A program made the position numbers and the translations under genes. A DNA stretch of 64,000 nucleotides, taken from assembly GCA_008477525.1 (NCBI GenBank), contig SPDT01000005.1:1426001-1490000 (forward strand). Direction: 5' to 3'. Positions 1 through 10,912 of this stretch are shown one piece after another. Position 1 is the first letter of the stretch. The number at the start of each line of letters is the position of its first letter. Source of the stretch: Hypomyces perniciosus (taxonomy: Eukaryota; Ascomycota; Sordariomycetes; Hypocreales; Hypocreaceae). The notes beneath the pieces are model-generated. The model was given only the letters and a program-made list of their open reading frames with translations, did no database searches and was not told the origin of the DNA.

Positions 1-59
1 CATAACACATGCAATCCTCCTAATTAATACTCATCAGCTGCGACATCGAGTGCAGATAT

Positions 60-1173
60 CTATTTGTTCTTCTTGGCAGCCATATCGGGGCCGTAGGTCC
101 GATCGTCGCTGCCTTCAATCTCCTTGACAAAGGTGTCGACTTCTTTGGACTCGGACTTCCATTTCTTCTCAGACATCTTGGTCTCCTTCTCGAACATCCA
201 AGCCTCTGGCATTTTGTAGGTTCCACCAAGACGGTCAAAGGCAGTGAAGAACTGGCCATAGTTGACTTCGAATCGAGAGTGGTGCAGAGAGTGGCAGGCG
301 GCGCCATTAATGATCGGGTTGTTGGTGAGATACTCTCCATCGTGAATCAGGATGGTCCAGAAGTTGACGAAGACAAACAAGAAGACATAAGCCATCTTCT
401 GCAAGGGGAAGATGAAGGGGAAGACGTGATACGGAATCGACTGGGCGAAACCATCGAGAGGATGAAAGGCATGGCTCGCATAGGGGGTGGGCATGATCCA
501 CTTGTGGTGAGGCTTGTGGAGGTACTTGTAGATGCGCGGATGGTGGAGATACCGGTGAATCCAGTAAATGCAGAAATCGGTGAAGACGAGGAAGAGAGGG
601 AACTGCAGAATGTTGTACCACAGGCCGGGGCCCTCCTCGGTAGTGTCGTAGAGCTTGCCGTATCCTCGTACTTCGATAAGAAACAGGGGAGCGGTCACAA
701 GAGCCATGACCGGCATTGACTTGTTCGCCTGCACAATCTCGAGCCAGATCTGGTTCTTGATGAATTTGGGGTGTTTCATGGTTCGTTTATCGAAGATGAA
801 GATGTATGAGAGCGTTGCGAAAATGAAGTAAACGATTAAGCCGAAGATCCTGTACAACGAAGCCAGAGTTAGCCATCTTACAATAGATAATAAGACTGGT
901 TATGAAAGGCGGTGCATACCAAGTGATTAAGTAAAGCGACGCAGCTTGACGGATGATGTTATCGCGCGGCATTGAGCTCATATAAGCCGCTTGGAAAGGC
1001 TCGATCTGGATGAACTTGGTCGCAGGTTTGTATGTCCATGTTGAGAAGGCCTCTGCTGAGGCATTGGCAGCGGTTGCATGGGGGAAATCATACGGAGCTG
1101 GCCTTAACGGGAAGAGCCAGGCGTAGACATGATCCGCGATAAAGGTATCGGTGAGTTCGAGTACGACATCCAT
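60..1173 (-). CDS. ERG3: Sterol C-5 desaturase (Delta7-sterol 5(6)-desaturase)
   Basis: Two exons, 1173-920 and 849-60, joined across a 70-nt GT..AG intron give 347 residues. The family inserts the C5-6 double bond into episterol in late ergosterol synthesis at the ER. All three di-iron histidine clusters are visible: HRYLHH at about residues 183-188, HKPHH at about 196-200, and HSLHH at about 271-275 followed by FEVNYG. Hydrophobic segments flank them (for example around residues 86-105 and 130-145), and the tail is lysine-rich, ending KKNK, as in ER membrane proteins. The splice joins LITW to IFGLIVYFIFATLSY, a conserved run. Fungi often carry two or three erg3 paralogues, and which one this is cannot be told here. 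Azole and polyene response is known for the family; no regulatory site was identified. Confidence 0.95.
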
Positions 1174-3400
1174 GGTGAAAGGCCAAACCAGTGATGTCTC
1201 GACTCTCTGGTGGAAGTGGCACAGGTCGGGGGCAATGTGTTTATCGTCGAGACGCGGGATCCCGGGGTCTTATTTAAAGATTGTCCAGTGCTAGTAGGAG
1301 CCGCCCGTATTATCGGAGCGTACTCGTAAGAGAGAAAAAATAAAAATTGGGGCACAATTTCAGGGGCCTACTCGTAGTGCTCCGTAGCATTAGGGGTGCT
1401 CCCGATGGTGTGAAATTTGGCTGTTCAGAGACACGTTCAAAAGACAACAATAATAATCCTGGGTCGAGGGCGGAGCCAACAGGAAGCGAATGCTGCTAGC
1501 AGCCGTGATAAGGCGGATAAATCGAACAGACAAGCAAGGAGGCTTGCAGGTGGATTAACAGGAGGATATCGTCGTTATCAATCAACCAGCCGTGATGGGC
1601 TTCGTCAATGGTTATTTATATAGCTAATTGACGCGCCTTTCACGGGGGCAGATCTGCTCGTCCCCTTTTTCCGGAGCGGCAGAGAGCCGTGCTGCCCAAA
1701 GTGGCATGATCCCATGCAATGTAAATTGCTTGCTCGGAGGTTGCGAAGACCGAGTAGGCTACGAGTACGAAGTTGAATACTACTAAGAGAGGTATGTTCT
1801 CGGAGCAGCAACTTAACGGGCCGTTTGATTCGACGATGGGGTCAATCACCGCATCATTCCTCGCCCAAAAAGGCCTTTTTACTGGTTCTCCGAGCGGAGC
1901 CGATAGGCCAGACGCAGCTTTAATATCCCGATGTGGTGTGATTGATCAATCGAAAGACGATAGATTAGGTAAGCCGGTGGGCTGGAGGGGAAATCAGCGC
2001 CGTCCAGTCCGAGCTTTGAACGTATTCGCGTCCATTATAATACGAATACGCCGGTTTCGTTTTAGCATCACATCGTTCCTGAGTGGTTAAATAGAGTGGC
2101 CACCCGCCTCCCCATCTTTAATAGTTGCAAGCCCACATTTGAAGGCTTTTTGGCTGCAATATTTCTTCCGTGGCAAACGTTTTCTAAATGGCTGGCTGCC
2201 ATGACAAACGGCATCCCGTTCAAAACACCTAAAGGAGAATGGACTCGGGAGAGCGTGGTTGTCTGAGGTGTCAGAGGATTAGGCATAACGACGAGAACTA
2301 CTTCGTATGAAATCTCATGAAGAATTCTTGGGATTTTGTGGGTTAAATGAGTACTCGTAGAGCAGCTGAGGAGCAGGTAATTGACAGTTACCAGTATCCG
2401 TTATCCTCCGAGAGCATCAGCTTGCTGGTTCATCATTCAAAAGCTCGCATTTCCCCAGACTCGGAGAATTTGTTAATCAATGTGCCGGGGGAGCTAGCCT
2501 CGAGTGGCGATGCCAACACCTGATCGGTATCTCTTCCATTACTCCTTCTTCCATCTTGAGCTGTACTATAGTATCCACATGCGGCAAACCCGGAATTGTG
2601 GCGGCTATATGCAGTCCAGCTGCAAAGTAGAGCGGCAGCCTGCCGAGTAAAACTAATATAGTAGGTGATATCTAAGATGCTAGTGCTCGATGTGCGTACG
2701 GATTAAAATGTATCTACCGAGTAGTGTGTCTGGCAGGGCAAGTTCCCAACTTGACCATTTACTCCCTCCTCACGTCTTTTGTGCTGAGACAATGAACATC
2801 GGAGAACCCCGTCTTTTGTTCATGCAGCATCGTAGCATCTGCTCGTATGATGCACTGTTGCAGGTGGCGCTGATCCTCTCTCTTCGCTGTCAATCGGTTG
2901 ACGCACTATAATAAGCATACAGAGTGCCTACACTGCCTACCTAGATATAATGTGTACAGTACCTTATGGAGCACAGCATCTTGCATTGCCTTGCGTACTA
3001 CGAAGTACTACGTACTAGTAACTATACTTAGCATGTATGTATGTCGGAGTGCTAAGCTTGGCTAGACACTTGGCGCGGTTATAGCAGGTGGAGACAGATA
3101 CTCCAGTACATGTCTCCACCAGAGATTGTTCAAACTCTCATGTACCTTTTGGTAACCCACTGCCACCTGGGCTGAGTGCATGGATCGCTCTGGTTATCTA
3201 GGCCAAGCTGGAGAGACTGGGGGCGGCTCTCGAGCGTGGAGCTTAATATGGGCACGGAAGGTGTGGGTCCTGGTGGGGCGATAGTCGCTTATTAAACAAA
3301 CACCAACGGGTGTCTCTATACCCTTTCCCATAGGTGCACTAAAAGCGCCTAGCGGACCTAGCCTCCTGCCTCTAGCCAGCCTTCTCTCTGCACGCAAGCC
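1174..3400. other. Gene-free intergenic region between ERG3 and rcoA
   Basis: About 2.2 kb between the divergent ERG3 and rcoA genes. Only short open frames (105 codons or less) with no recognisable domain occur. The DNA holds several copies of the short motifs seen across the window, such as TACTACGAAGTACTACGTAC near 3000. It must contain both promoters, but no element could be assigned. Confidence 0.6.
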
Positions 3401-3771
3401 CCGTTGCATGTACGGAGTACCGCGACATGTACTAGCAGGTATCCCTCTCCAGTCCTTCTCTCTCACCTTCTTTTTTTTTCTTCCCTTTGCCGCTCCGCTC
3501 CTCACCACCACTGTGAACGTGAACCACGACCATCTCCATTTCCATCAACATTCTCTCGCGGCCCCGTCGTGCAGGTCGGCCGGCCATCGCTTAATACATT
3601 ATCACGCCGCACACGGCCCTTGACGCCCGGCGCGCGAGCCTTCCCGCCTGCTGATCCACGGGTCAAGGCGACAGCTGGCCTGAAGCCGCCTTCGCCATCT
3701 CCCATCGCCGCCGCCGCCAAACGACAGTCACATCGCGTTCGTTTCCTTGCCTCACATCATATCGACCGACA
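3401..3771 (+). promoter_or_regulatory. Probable promoter/5' leader of rcoA
   Basis: The 370 bases before the rcoA start are strongly C+T rich on the coding strand (for example 3440-3490, TCTCTCACCTTCTTTTTTTT), as is usual just upstream of highly expressed filamentous-fungal genes. A 184-codon frame (3404-3958) crosses this leader but has no recognisable domain and is likely chance. Confidence 0.5.
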
Positions 3772-5817
3772 ATGTCAATGTACTCGCATCGCGGCATGGG
3801 GGCCGTGCCCCCCAGCAATGCCCGCCTCAACGAGCTACTCGAGCAGATCAGGGCCGAATTTGATAGTCAGCTGCGCCAAAGCGAGGGCTTCGAGCATCAG
3901 AGTACGCATCCCCACGTGTCCTTTTTCTTCTGCAGCCTGCCAGCGTATGATGGATTAGGCAGGGCGATGGAACAAGCTGACCAAGGTCCCAGTCTCGGCA
4001 CAGGTAAGCGAGATGCAGCTGGTACGGGAAAAGGTTTACGCCATGGAACAAACACATATGACTCTCAAGCAAAAGTGAGTAGAGCTCTCAATAGCCGCTG
4101 GCTTGGATACACGGCGCGCTAACTGCCATCTCCTTTGCCGCTTATTTGCAGGTATGAAGAAGAGATCACCATGTTGCGACATCAGCTCGAGGCCGCCCGC
4201 AAAGGTGCTCCTCAGCCCGGCCTGCCGGGGCCTCCTCAGCACGCCGGGGCATCCCAACAGCCGCCATCGATAGCACCCGGCAACGGTCTTTTTAGTGGCA
4301 TCATGGCTGGTGGGAATCAGGGTGGCCTTGCACCACCACAGCAGCACGCTCCCCCTCAGGAGCAGCAGATGGGGCCTCAACACCAGATGGCACAAGGCCC
4401 TCCAGGGCTGCCCGTCCCTCCTCCTCACCCTAACGCGCAGCAACAACAACAGCAGCAACAGCAACCGCCATATCAGCAGCAGGCTTATCCTCAGGGTCCG
4501 GTTTCTAACGGTATGGGTCCTCAGCCTCCTCAGAGCACCGCATCCCCTGGCCCTGGCAGACGAGGAATCGGCCGGCCGCCGAATGCCGTTGGACCCGCCA
4601 CCCCTCAGATCAACACGCCGGTGCCATATCCGGGTAATGCCCAGTCACCACAGGTGAGCCATCCAACGCCAGATCATGCTCGTCTGGGCGGTCCCCGCGC
4701 TCCTCCTCCAGTCGGCAACGCACTGGGCGACCTCGAAGTGGATGCAGTTGCTCCACACCACAAGAAGACTGGCAGCGACTGGTATGCCATCTTCAATCCG
4801 CAGGTCCAGCGTGTCCTGGATGTAGACCTTGTTCACTCTCTCACCCATGAGAGCGTGGTCTGCTGTGTCAGGTTCAGTCACGACGGCAAGTACGTCGCAA
4901 CCGGCTGTAACAGATCTGCTCAGATCTTCGATGTTCAAACGGGTGAAAAGGTCTGTGTCTTGGAGGATCACAATGCGACCGACATGGCCGCAGATCTCTA
5001 CATTCGAAGTGTCTGCTTCAGCCCTGATGGACGATATCTGGCAACTGGCGCGGAGGATAAACTGATCCGAGTAAGTTTACCAACCCCTTTTTATCACAAT
5101 TAATGTCAGCAACTAACATGTGCTCAGGTATGGGATATTGCAACTAGGACGATTCGCAATCACTTCGCGGGTCACGAACAAGACATTTACTCTCTCGATT
5201 TCGCACGCGATGGTCGTACCATCGCGTCAGGTAGTGGTGATAGAACCGTTCGCCTGTGGGATATTGAGCAGGGTACCAATACGCTAACGCTGACCATCGA
5301 GGATGGCGTGACGACTGTCGCCATCTCTCCCGACGCCCAGCTCGTGGCGGCGGGCTCGCTGGACAAGAGCGTCCGTGTCTGGGACATCGTGAGCGGCTTC
5401 TTGGTGGAACGTCTGGAAGGGCCCGATGGTCATAAGGACTCAGTCTACTCAGTGGCCTTCTCGCCCAACGGCAAGGACCTGGTCAGCGGTAGTCTGGACC
5501 GGACTATCAAGATGTGGGAGCTTACAGCGCCACGTGGTGCCCCTAACTCGGGCAACAAGGGCAAGTGTATCAAGACATTCGAAGGTCACCGGGATTTCGT
5601 TTTGTCGGTTGCCCTAACTCCTGACGCAAACTGGGTGCTGTCCGGATCCAAGGATCGCGGTGTTCAGTTCTGGGATCCCAGAACGGGAACGACTCAGCTC
5701 ATGCTTCAGGGACACAAAAACTCAGTTATCTCGGTGGCTCCAAGCCCGCAGGGTGGCTACTTTGCTACCGGATCAGGAGACATGAAGGCGCGCATCTGGT
5801 CTTATCGTCCTTACTAG
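3772..5817 (+). CDS. rcoA: General transcriptional corepressor RcoA (Tup1 family, WD40)
   Basis: Four exons (3772-3901, 3993-4074, 4152-5070, 5128-5817) give 606 residues. The N-terminus (about 15-90) is the Tup1 tetramerisation helix, containing [12 protein letters not shown] and, after two splices, [23 protein letters not shown] Pro/Gln-rich linker follows with a run of nine glutamines at about 167-175. From about residue 300 to the end lies a beta-propeller of seven WD40 repeats, recognisable by repeated FSPDG/GSxDxxxxxWD. Tup1 proteins act with Ssn6/Cyc8 in the nucleus as corepressors recruited by DNA-binding factors; in Aspergillus RcoA affects growth, conidiation and sterigmatocystin production. 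The splice at LIR|VWDI falls inside a WD repeat and restores it exactly. Length is close to the family's 580-620. Confidence 0.96.
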
Positions 5818-6109
5818 TGCCTGGTGACTCGTCACCATGGAACATAGGCCCGTCTGATGAGGCTTGGTGGCCGAGTGAATTTGAGGGGATAAGACCATTT
5901 GTATCTTTGGATAGGTCATTGCGAAAGAGCTTATGCAGAGGGGGATCAAACGAGGCTGGCGCACGGGTGGGGGGAGCACAGCCTTTTATCTGTACGGTAT
6001 AGGGATCGGCTACGTGAGGGTTATTCACTGGCCGATTTTTCTTGTAGTTTTCCTTGGTAATGAAAATAGTATTTGAAACTACAACGCTGTGTGGTATAAC
6101 GTGAGGCAG

Positions 6110-6942
6110 TCAAGACAGAGAACTGAAAAGACTAGCAAGCTCATCTCCATTTTTCTTCTTCTTCTTCGTTTTCTTTTCTTTTTTATCCTTTGCTCGTTCT
6201 TGTTTCTTGTCTTGGTTGCGTCTACTCGGCGGCTCATCCAAGTCAGGCTTCATCGAAAGGGGTTCGGGGTTGGGTGGTGGTGGTGACTGTTTCGTGGGGA
6301 ACACATCATTGCGAGAAATAGTAATCCCCCTGTCAATACACACGGTCTCCTCTGTATCTGTAGGTACGGATTGGTTCCGTGACATGTGTGATTTCCGTTT
6401 TGGATGTTGAGGGAGGTCGTCTGTATGTCTATCGGGTAATATGTCGGACAGAACGGCGTGGATACGGGCCAGGACGGCTAGGAGCATAAGGCCTAGCGGT
6501 GCATGTTGATTGTCGGCGGCTAGTTGTGTGAATGCCCTGGGAGGGTGTCAGTCGCATGCGCTCGCGTGAGGTATATGGGTTGAGGAGAGGAGGAGACTTG
6601 CTCGTAGGCTCGGGGAATAAGGTGAGTGTCGAGCCAGCGGGCGCGTGGGAGGGATGCGGCCGCTGTGTTGTCGCGATGCGTGCGACGGGAGGCAGTGGGG
6701 GCGATGATATCGACTTCGAGGGCGCGGATGGTGCGACGGAGGATACGGAAGACGGACCACCAGTGTGAGGAGTGATGTTGGTTGCGATGGCGGTGGTTGA
6801 AGGCGTTGAGGATGGGAGTAAGGGCAGAGAGGGCGGCTGCGCTTGATGATAGTGTGGGGGGTGGGTTGGGTATGGTGGAGGCTTTTTGGCTAGAGGACGG
6901 CTTCACAGTGGGTTGAAGAAAGGTTGACGCATAGTTGCTCAT
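6110..6942 (-). CDS. RMP1: RNase MRP protein subunit Rmp1-like
   Basis: Two exons, 6942-6602 and 6536-6110, give 255 residues. Residues about 40-70 read LNAFNHRHRNQHHSSHWWSV followed by FRILRR. The region after the splice reads AFTQLAADNQHAPLGLMLL. Together these match the Rmp1 RNA-binding domain (HRNKNQH...WW...LRR, later ADNQxAxLGLxL). Rmp1 is the subunit that separates RNase MRP from RNase P and acts in pre-rRNA ITS1 cleavage in the nucleolus. The C-terminus is a lysine-rich stretch (about 230-245) fit for nucleolar targeting. The only splice that joins both halves of the domain in frame uses a GC donor: TACGA|GCAAGT at 6602/6601 and CCCAG|G at 6537/6536, a 65-nt GC-AG intron. The usual GT at 6597 does not restore the motif. 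Function is inferred from motif match by eye. Confidence 0.8.
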
Positions 6943-7939
6943 GATGGCTTGATCTGGTGGTTGGTTGGTTGAATGTATGATAATTGTACATACTAATGTG
7001 TTTGGTGTTGGTAGATCTACGATTTTGGTATGGGAGCGATAAGGTTCCCGATAAGCAACATCTTGGCGTCATGGGGAAAGGCATAACACTCTATTAATAT
7101 TACTAGTACTGCCATATTTACGCCCGTGAGATTGTCCTGGAGCCAATACATAAGGAAAGACATCAAAAAGCGACATAATACTACATGTATAATCTGTATT
7201 TCATCCCTTCCCCATCATCCTTCGGAACTGATTAGACCAGATTGACTCGCATTGTTCGTAGTGGTATAGGGTAGGTAGCCATCTGTCAGCAAACGAAGAC
7301 GCCTCGTAGAACAAATTCAACGGGGATTGGCTGTACCCCACCGTGGCGGCGTTTTAATTATGCACGGGGCGCGCAGGCACACTGCAATCTGACAAGTTTT
7401 GTTGTCTGGCTGCATAACTTACATGCATGATAAGCCCGTGTCCCACTCGGCGTCACGTCACTTATCAAGATCCATGGATATCCAGCCTGTCCTAGCTTCT
7501 TCCTAGTATTAGTAGTATTAACTTGATTCAACTTCTTGTCCGCCTGACCTGACCTGGACGTCAATCCCCGAATAGCGCCGTGATACCTTGCAGTACTCCT
7601 TCGTATATGATACCGTTTCCCAGAAGCCCCGCCTCTTCCTCCTTCTCCTCACTCACTCTCCGTCCTGCTTCCCACCCCGCATACTTCGTACTCCGTACAA
7701 TTTGCTTATAGTAATTAGTACGAAGTGCGATCTCGTGTTCTAATATCTCTCACTGGACCTCTCCCCTCGTCTTTGTCAAGTCCAAGGCTGCTTGGCCCAC
7801 CGCTTAGTGTCGCGTGACTGCCAGAAGATAAGCAAGCCCAGGGCGGCAGAAATTTCGCAAATCCACCAGAGCATCTGTTTCTGTTCCTGTTCCTGTACGG
7901 CCCAGACTGAGGCCACTGAAGCGCGTCACACAAGAGCCA
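6943..7939. other. Intergenic region between RMP1 and AVT1
   Basis: About 1 kb between divergent genes. No credible open frame. TACTTCGTACTCCGTAC at 7683-7699 is another copy of the window-wide motif. C+T-rich DNA at 7625-7680 may belong to the AVT1 promoter. Confidence 0.5.
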
Positions 7940-10239
7940 ATGGCGCCCTCCTCAAGGAATCCAACGACATGGGATGAGTACGAGGGACGGGCGTCGCCCT
8001 CATCCGGCAGCGTCGCATCCAGCATGCTGGCAGAGGAACAGGCTCTGCTAGATGACGATGGTGATGATGGGGATAACAACGCAATTGGTCGTGTCATAGA
8101 GCGCAGACGGTATGTGTGCTGAGCATTATGCTGAGAATTGTGCCCGCGTCCTTAGTACTAACATGGTCTCCCCAAGGTCATCAGTCACAAACCGCCTTGC
8201 TGCCATGGTCGACATTGGTGGTCCCAATAGCTTCAGGTCCTTCGCCCGCAGCTGGCAGCGCGCCGCCGCGTTTCCCGAAGTCCTTCCCCGTCGCCCGAGC
8301 TTTGTCTTTGCGGCAGACCAGCAGCCGACGGCCGGGCCCAGTAGTGACGGGTTTGAATATGGCAGAACTCCGATAAGCCAGTCGCACCCACAGTCCAGTC
8401 TGCTCAGGCAGCATTTCGAGACATCACCACCAGACGGGGCGTTTCCAGGGCAGAGCGAGACATCCCCAGGAGTGGGATTCAGAGATCGCGAGAGCAAGCC
8501 GCTCGATGCTGAGATGGCGAGCGGTGCCCTACCTGCCTCATCTAGCCGGTCCAGCATATTTGCCATTCCCCCCCATCTAGCCACGCCTTCAATAATCGGT
8601 AGTTATAGCTCGCACCGCAGTTCGGGTTATGGTACAGTCACCGGAGCATCTGTTCGAGCGCGGCCTTCCATCACACAAGGTGCTGGCCATGTCGGGGGCG
8701 AAGGCGAGGGAGAAGACACTGCCCATGGCGAGGAACAGCCGATCTTGGTCAAGGAACTCAAGCAAGGCAACAAGGTTGTCCTGACAGTGGAGGGTCAAAG
8801 CACTCTCCCCCAGTCTGTCTTCAACTCCATGAACGTCATTATTGGCGTTGGCTTATTGAGCTTACCTCTGGCCTTCAAGATGAGCGGGTGGATCTTCGGC
8901 CTCGGCATATTGACTCTGACTGCAGTTGTAACGGCGCATACAGCCAACCTACTGGCCAAGTGCATGGAATACGATGCCAGTCTCATTACCTACTCCGACC
9001 TTGCATATGTCTCGTTTGGCACCAGAGCACGCGTTGTCGTATCGGCCCTGTTCACCATGGAGCTCGTAGCTGCTTGCGTTGCCCTGTTCATCCTCTTCTC
9101 CGACTCACTCGCACTGTTGCTCCCCAGCGTGGCGAGCGTGACATTCTGGAAGTGTGTTTGCGCTGGATTGGTATTGGTGCTTAATGCGATGCCTCTGCGA
9201 TTCCTGAGCTACACCAGCATCATTGGCATCTTCTCCACCTTCTGCAGTAAGTTGCGCCATTCCCGCCATTCAACGCCACTTACGATGTATGCTAAAGCCG
9301 AAGCAAGTTGTCTGTACCGTCATCGTTGATGGTCTCATAAAGAAAGAGACCCCTGGCTCTCTCTGGGAGCCCGCTACGACCTATCTTCTCCCTTCCAACT
9401 GGCTGTCCCTGCCTATTGCGTACGGTCTGATGGCCAGTCCGTGGGGGGCTCACTCCGTCTTTCCTTCAGTAAGTAGTTCAGTGTCTCACCACTATATTGT
9501 CCATCTTTATGGCTTGATGGCAGATGGCGGCTGACAGCAAGACAGATTTATCGAGACATGCGCCACCCTTACAAATGGGGCAAGGCTGTCAAGGTTACTT
9601 TTTCCTCCTCTGTAAGTCATCTTCACTCCCAAGAGCGATCTGCTTCTTCGATCAATCTTGGCTGACACTTGCATTCTCTAGTACGCTTTGGACACATGCC
9701 TTGCTATTGTTGGTGTTCTTATGTTCGGTGACGGCATCAGCGACACCATTACGTCCAACATCATCAAGAGTCCTGGATATCCCGAAGGACTAACCATTTT
9801 CATGTCCATCTGCATTGCCATCATCCCCCTGACAAAAATTCCCCTTAACGCACGACCTCTCATCACCACCGCCGATGTGGTTTTTGGCCTACACCATGAT
9901 CAGCAGCATCATCTTCACCATCAACACTCCGCCGCTGGTCGTAGATCCGCCCTGGTGACATCTTGCCTTAGGGCCTTGGTGCGCGTCTTTGTCGTCCTGG
10001 TCTTGCTGGGCATCTCCATCCTCTTCCCGGCATTCGACTCAGTGTGCGCCTTTCTCGGCGCCGCCCTGTGCTCGCTCATCTCCGTCATCCTGCCCATATC
10101 GTTTTACCTGAAGCTCTACGGGAATGAAGTCTCGCTGCGTGAGCGCATCGTATTGTTGTCCCTTTTGGGGCTATTTTCTTTCCTGGGACTATTGGGAACC
10201 ATCTGGACTTTCTTACCGAAACACCTCGTCGGAGTTTAA
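7940..10239 (+). CDS. AVT1: Vacuolar neutral amino-acid transporter, Avt1-like (AAAP family)
   Basis: Five exons (7940-8109, 8177-9246, 9308-9468, 9546-9611, 9682-10239) give 674 residues. The first about 280 residues are hydrophilic and acidic, ending before QSVFNSMNVIIGVGLLSLPL, the opening helix of the Aa_trans fold (PF01490). Conserved landmarks follow: GWIFGLGIL, YSDLAYVSFG, DGLIKK.TPGSL, SPWGAHSVFPS|IYRDMRHPYK across the third intron, and FGDG.SDTITSNI with IPLTKIPLNARP. About ten to eleven membrane helices are visible. Avt1 exports or imports neutral amino acids at the vacuole using the proton gradient. The long hydrophilic N-terminus is typical of Avt1, unlike Avt3/4. The loop after TTADVVFGLH is His/Gln-rich and looks less conserved; it was kept because the frame stays open to the stop. 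Confidence 0.9.
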
Positions 10240-10912
10240 AGAGTCAAATGTACCGTTTCACTTTGGGCTTATGCTGTTCAACCACTGGTGTATATACCAT
10301 TAGACCATCGGAGAAGTGCTGTGAGGAACTGGGTCACATAATCTATGAATAGACATCTAGATAGGCCAAGTATATAAACGACTTGTTACTACGGCAGTCA
10401 TAGTTGACGGATAAACACCCAAATTGTTATCCGTCACTAGTCGAAGGCTAATTTACTATACTTTTTAGAAGGTGGTACTCATGTATGGTCACCATTCTGA
10501 TGAACCCTTGTAATTCTTAATCCACCAACACCTGTCGCTCGAGTTGCGACAAACTGCCACAAGCGAAGAAAAATATTCTGTACATGTACGGGACAACCAT
10601 AAGAGGAATATAGAAAACATCATGGTGAGCGGGTAACTTCTGGTATTCTTTACTATCTGAAAATATTTGATACGCAGAAAGCGAGTCAAGGCCTAGATCA
10701 TCCTCCCGGCACTGAAGCAGTGCTAAATACCATAGCCAAAACCACGGGATCCAATTCTGCCAGCTCATGCCGTCTCACAGAACAGATAGTTCACCAAGAG
10801 ACGACATGTGTTCACACGGCTAGGGCCGCAGGCACCAAATATTGCCCCATTAGAACGAAGATGAACAGACACGGCCTTAACCACGATTGGAGGACGAGTA
10901 GAAAGTTGCTCT
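10240..10912. other. Convergent 3' intergenic region
   Basis: Lies between the 3' ends of AVT1 (+) and the kinase (-). It is AT-rich and should hold both polyadenylation regions. The short frames are without recognisable features. Confidence 0.5.

Noticed and set aside
279..719. 146-codon plus-strand frame over ERG3
   Set aside because: Antisense shadow of the conserved ERG3 exon.
3404..3958. 184-codon frame over the rcoA leader
   Set aside because: It crosses the rcoA start and first exon in another frame and is low in complexity; a shadow of C+T-rich leader and coding DNA.
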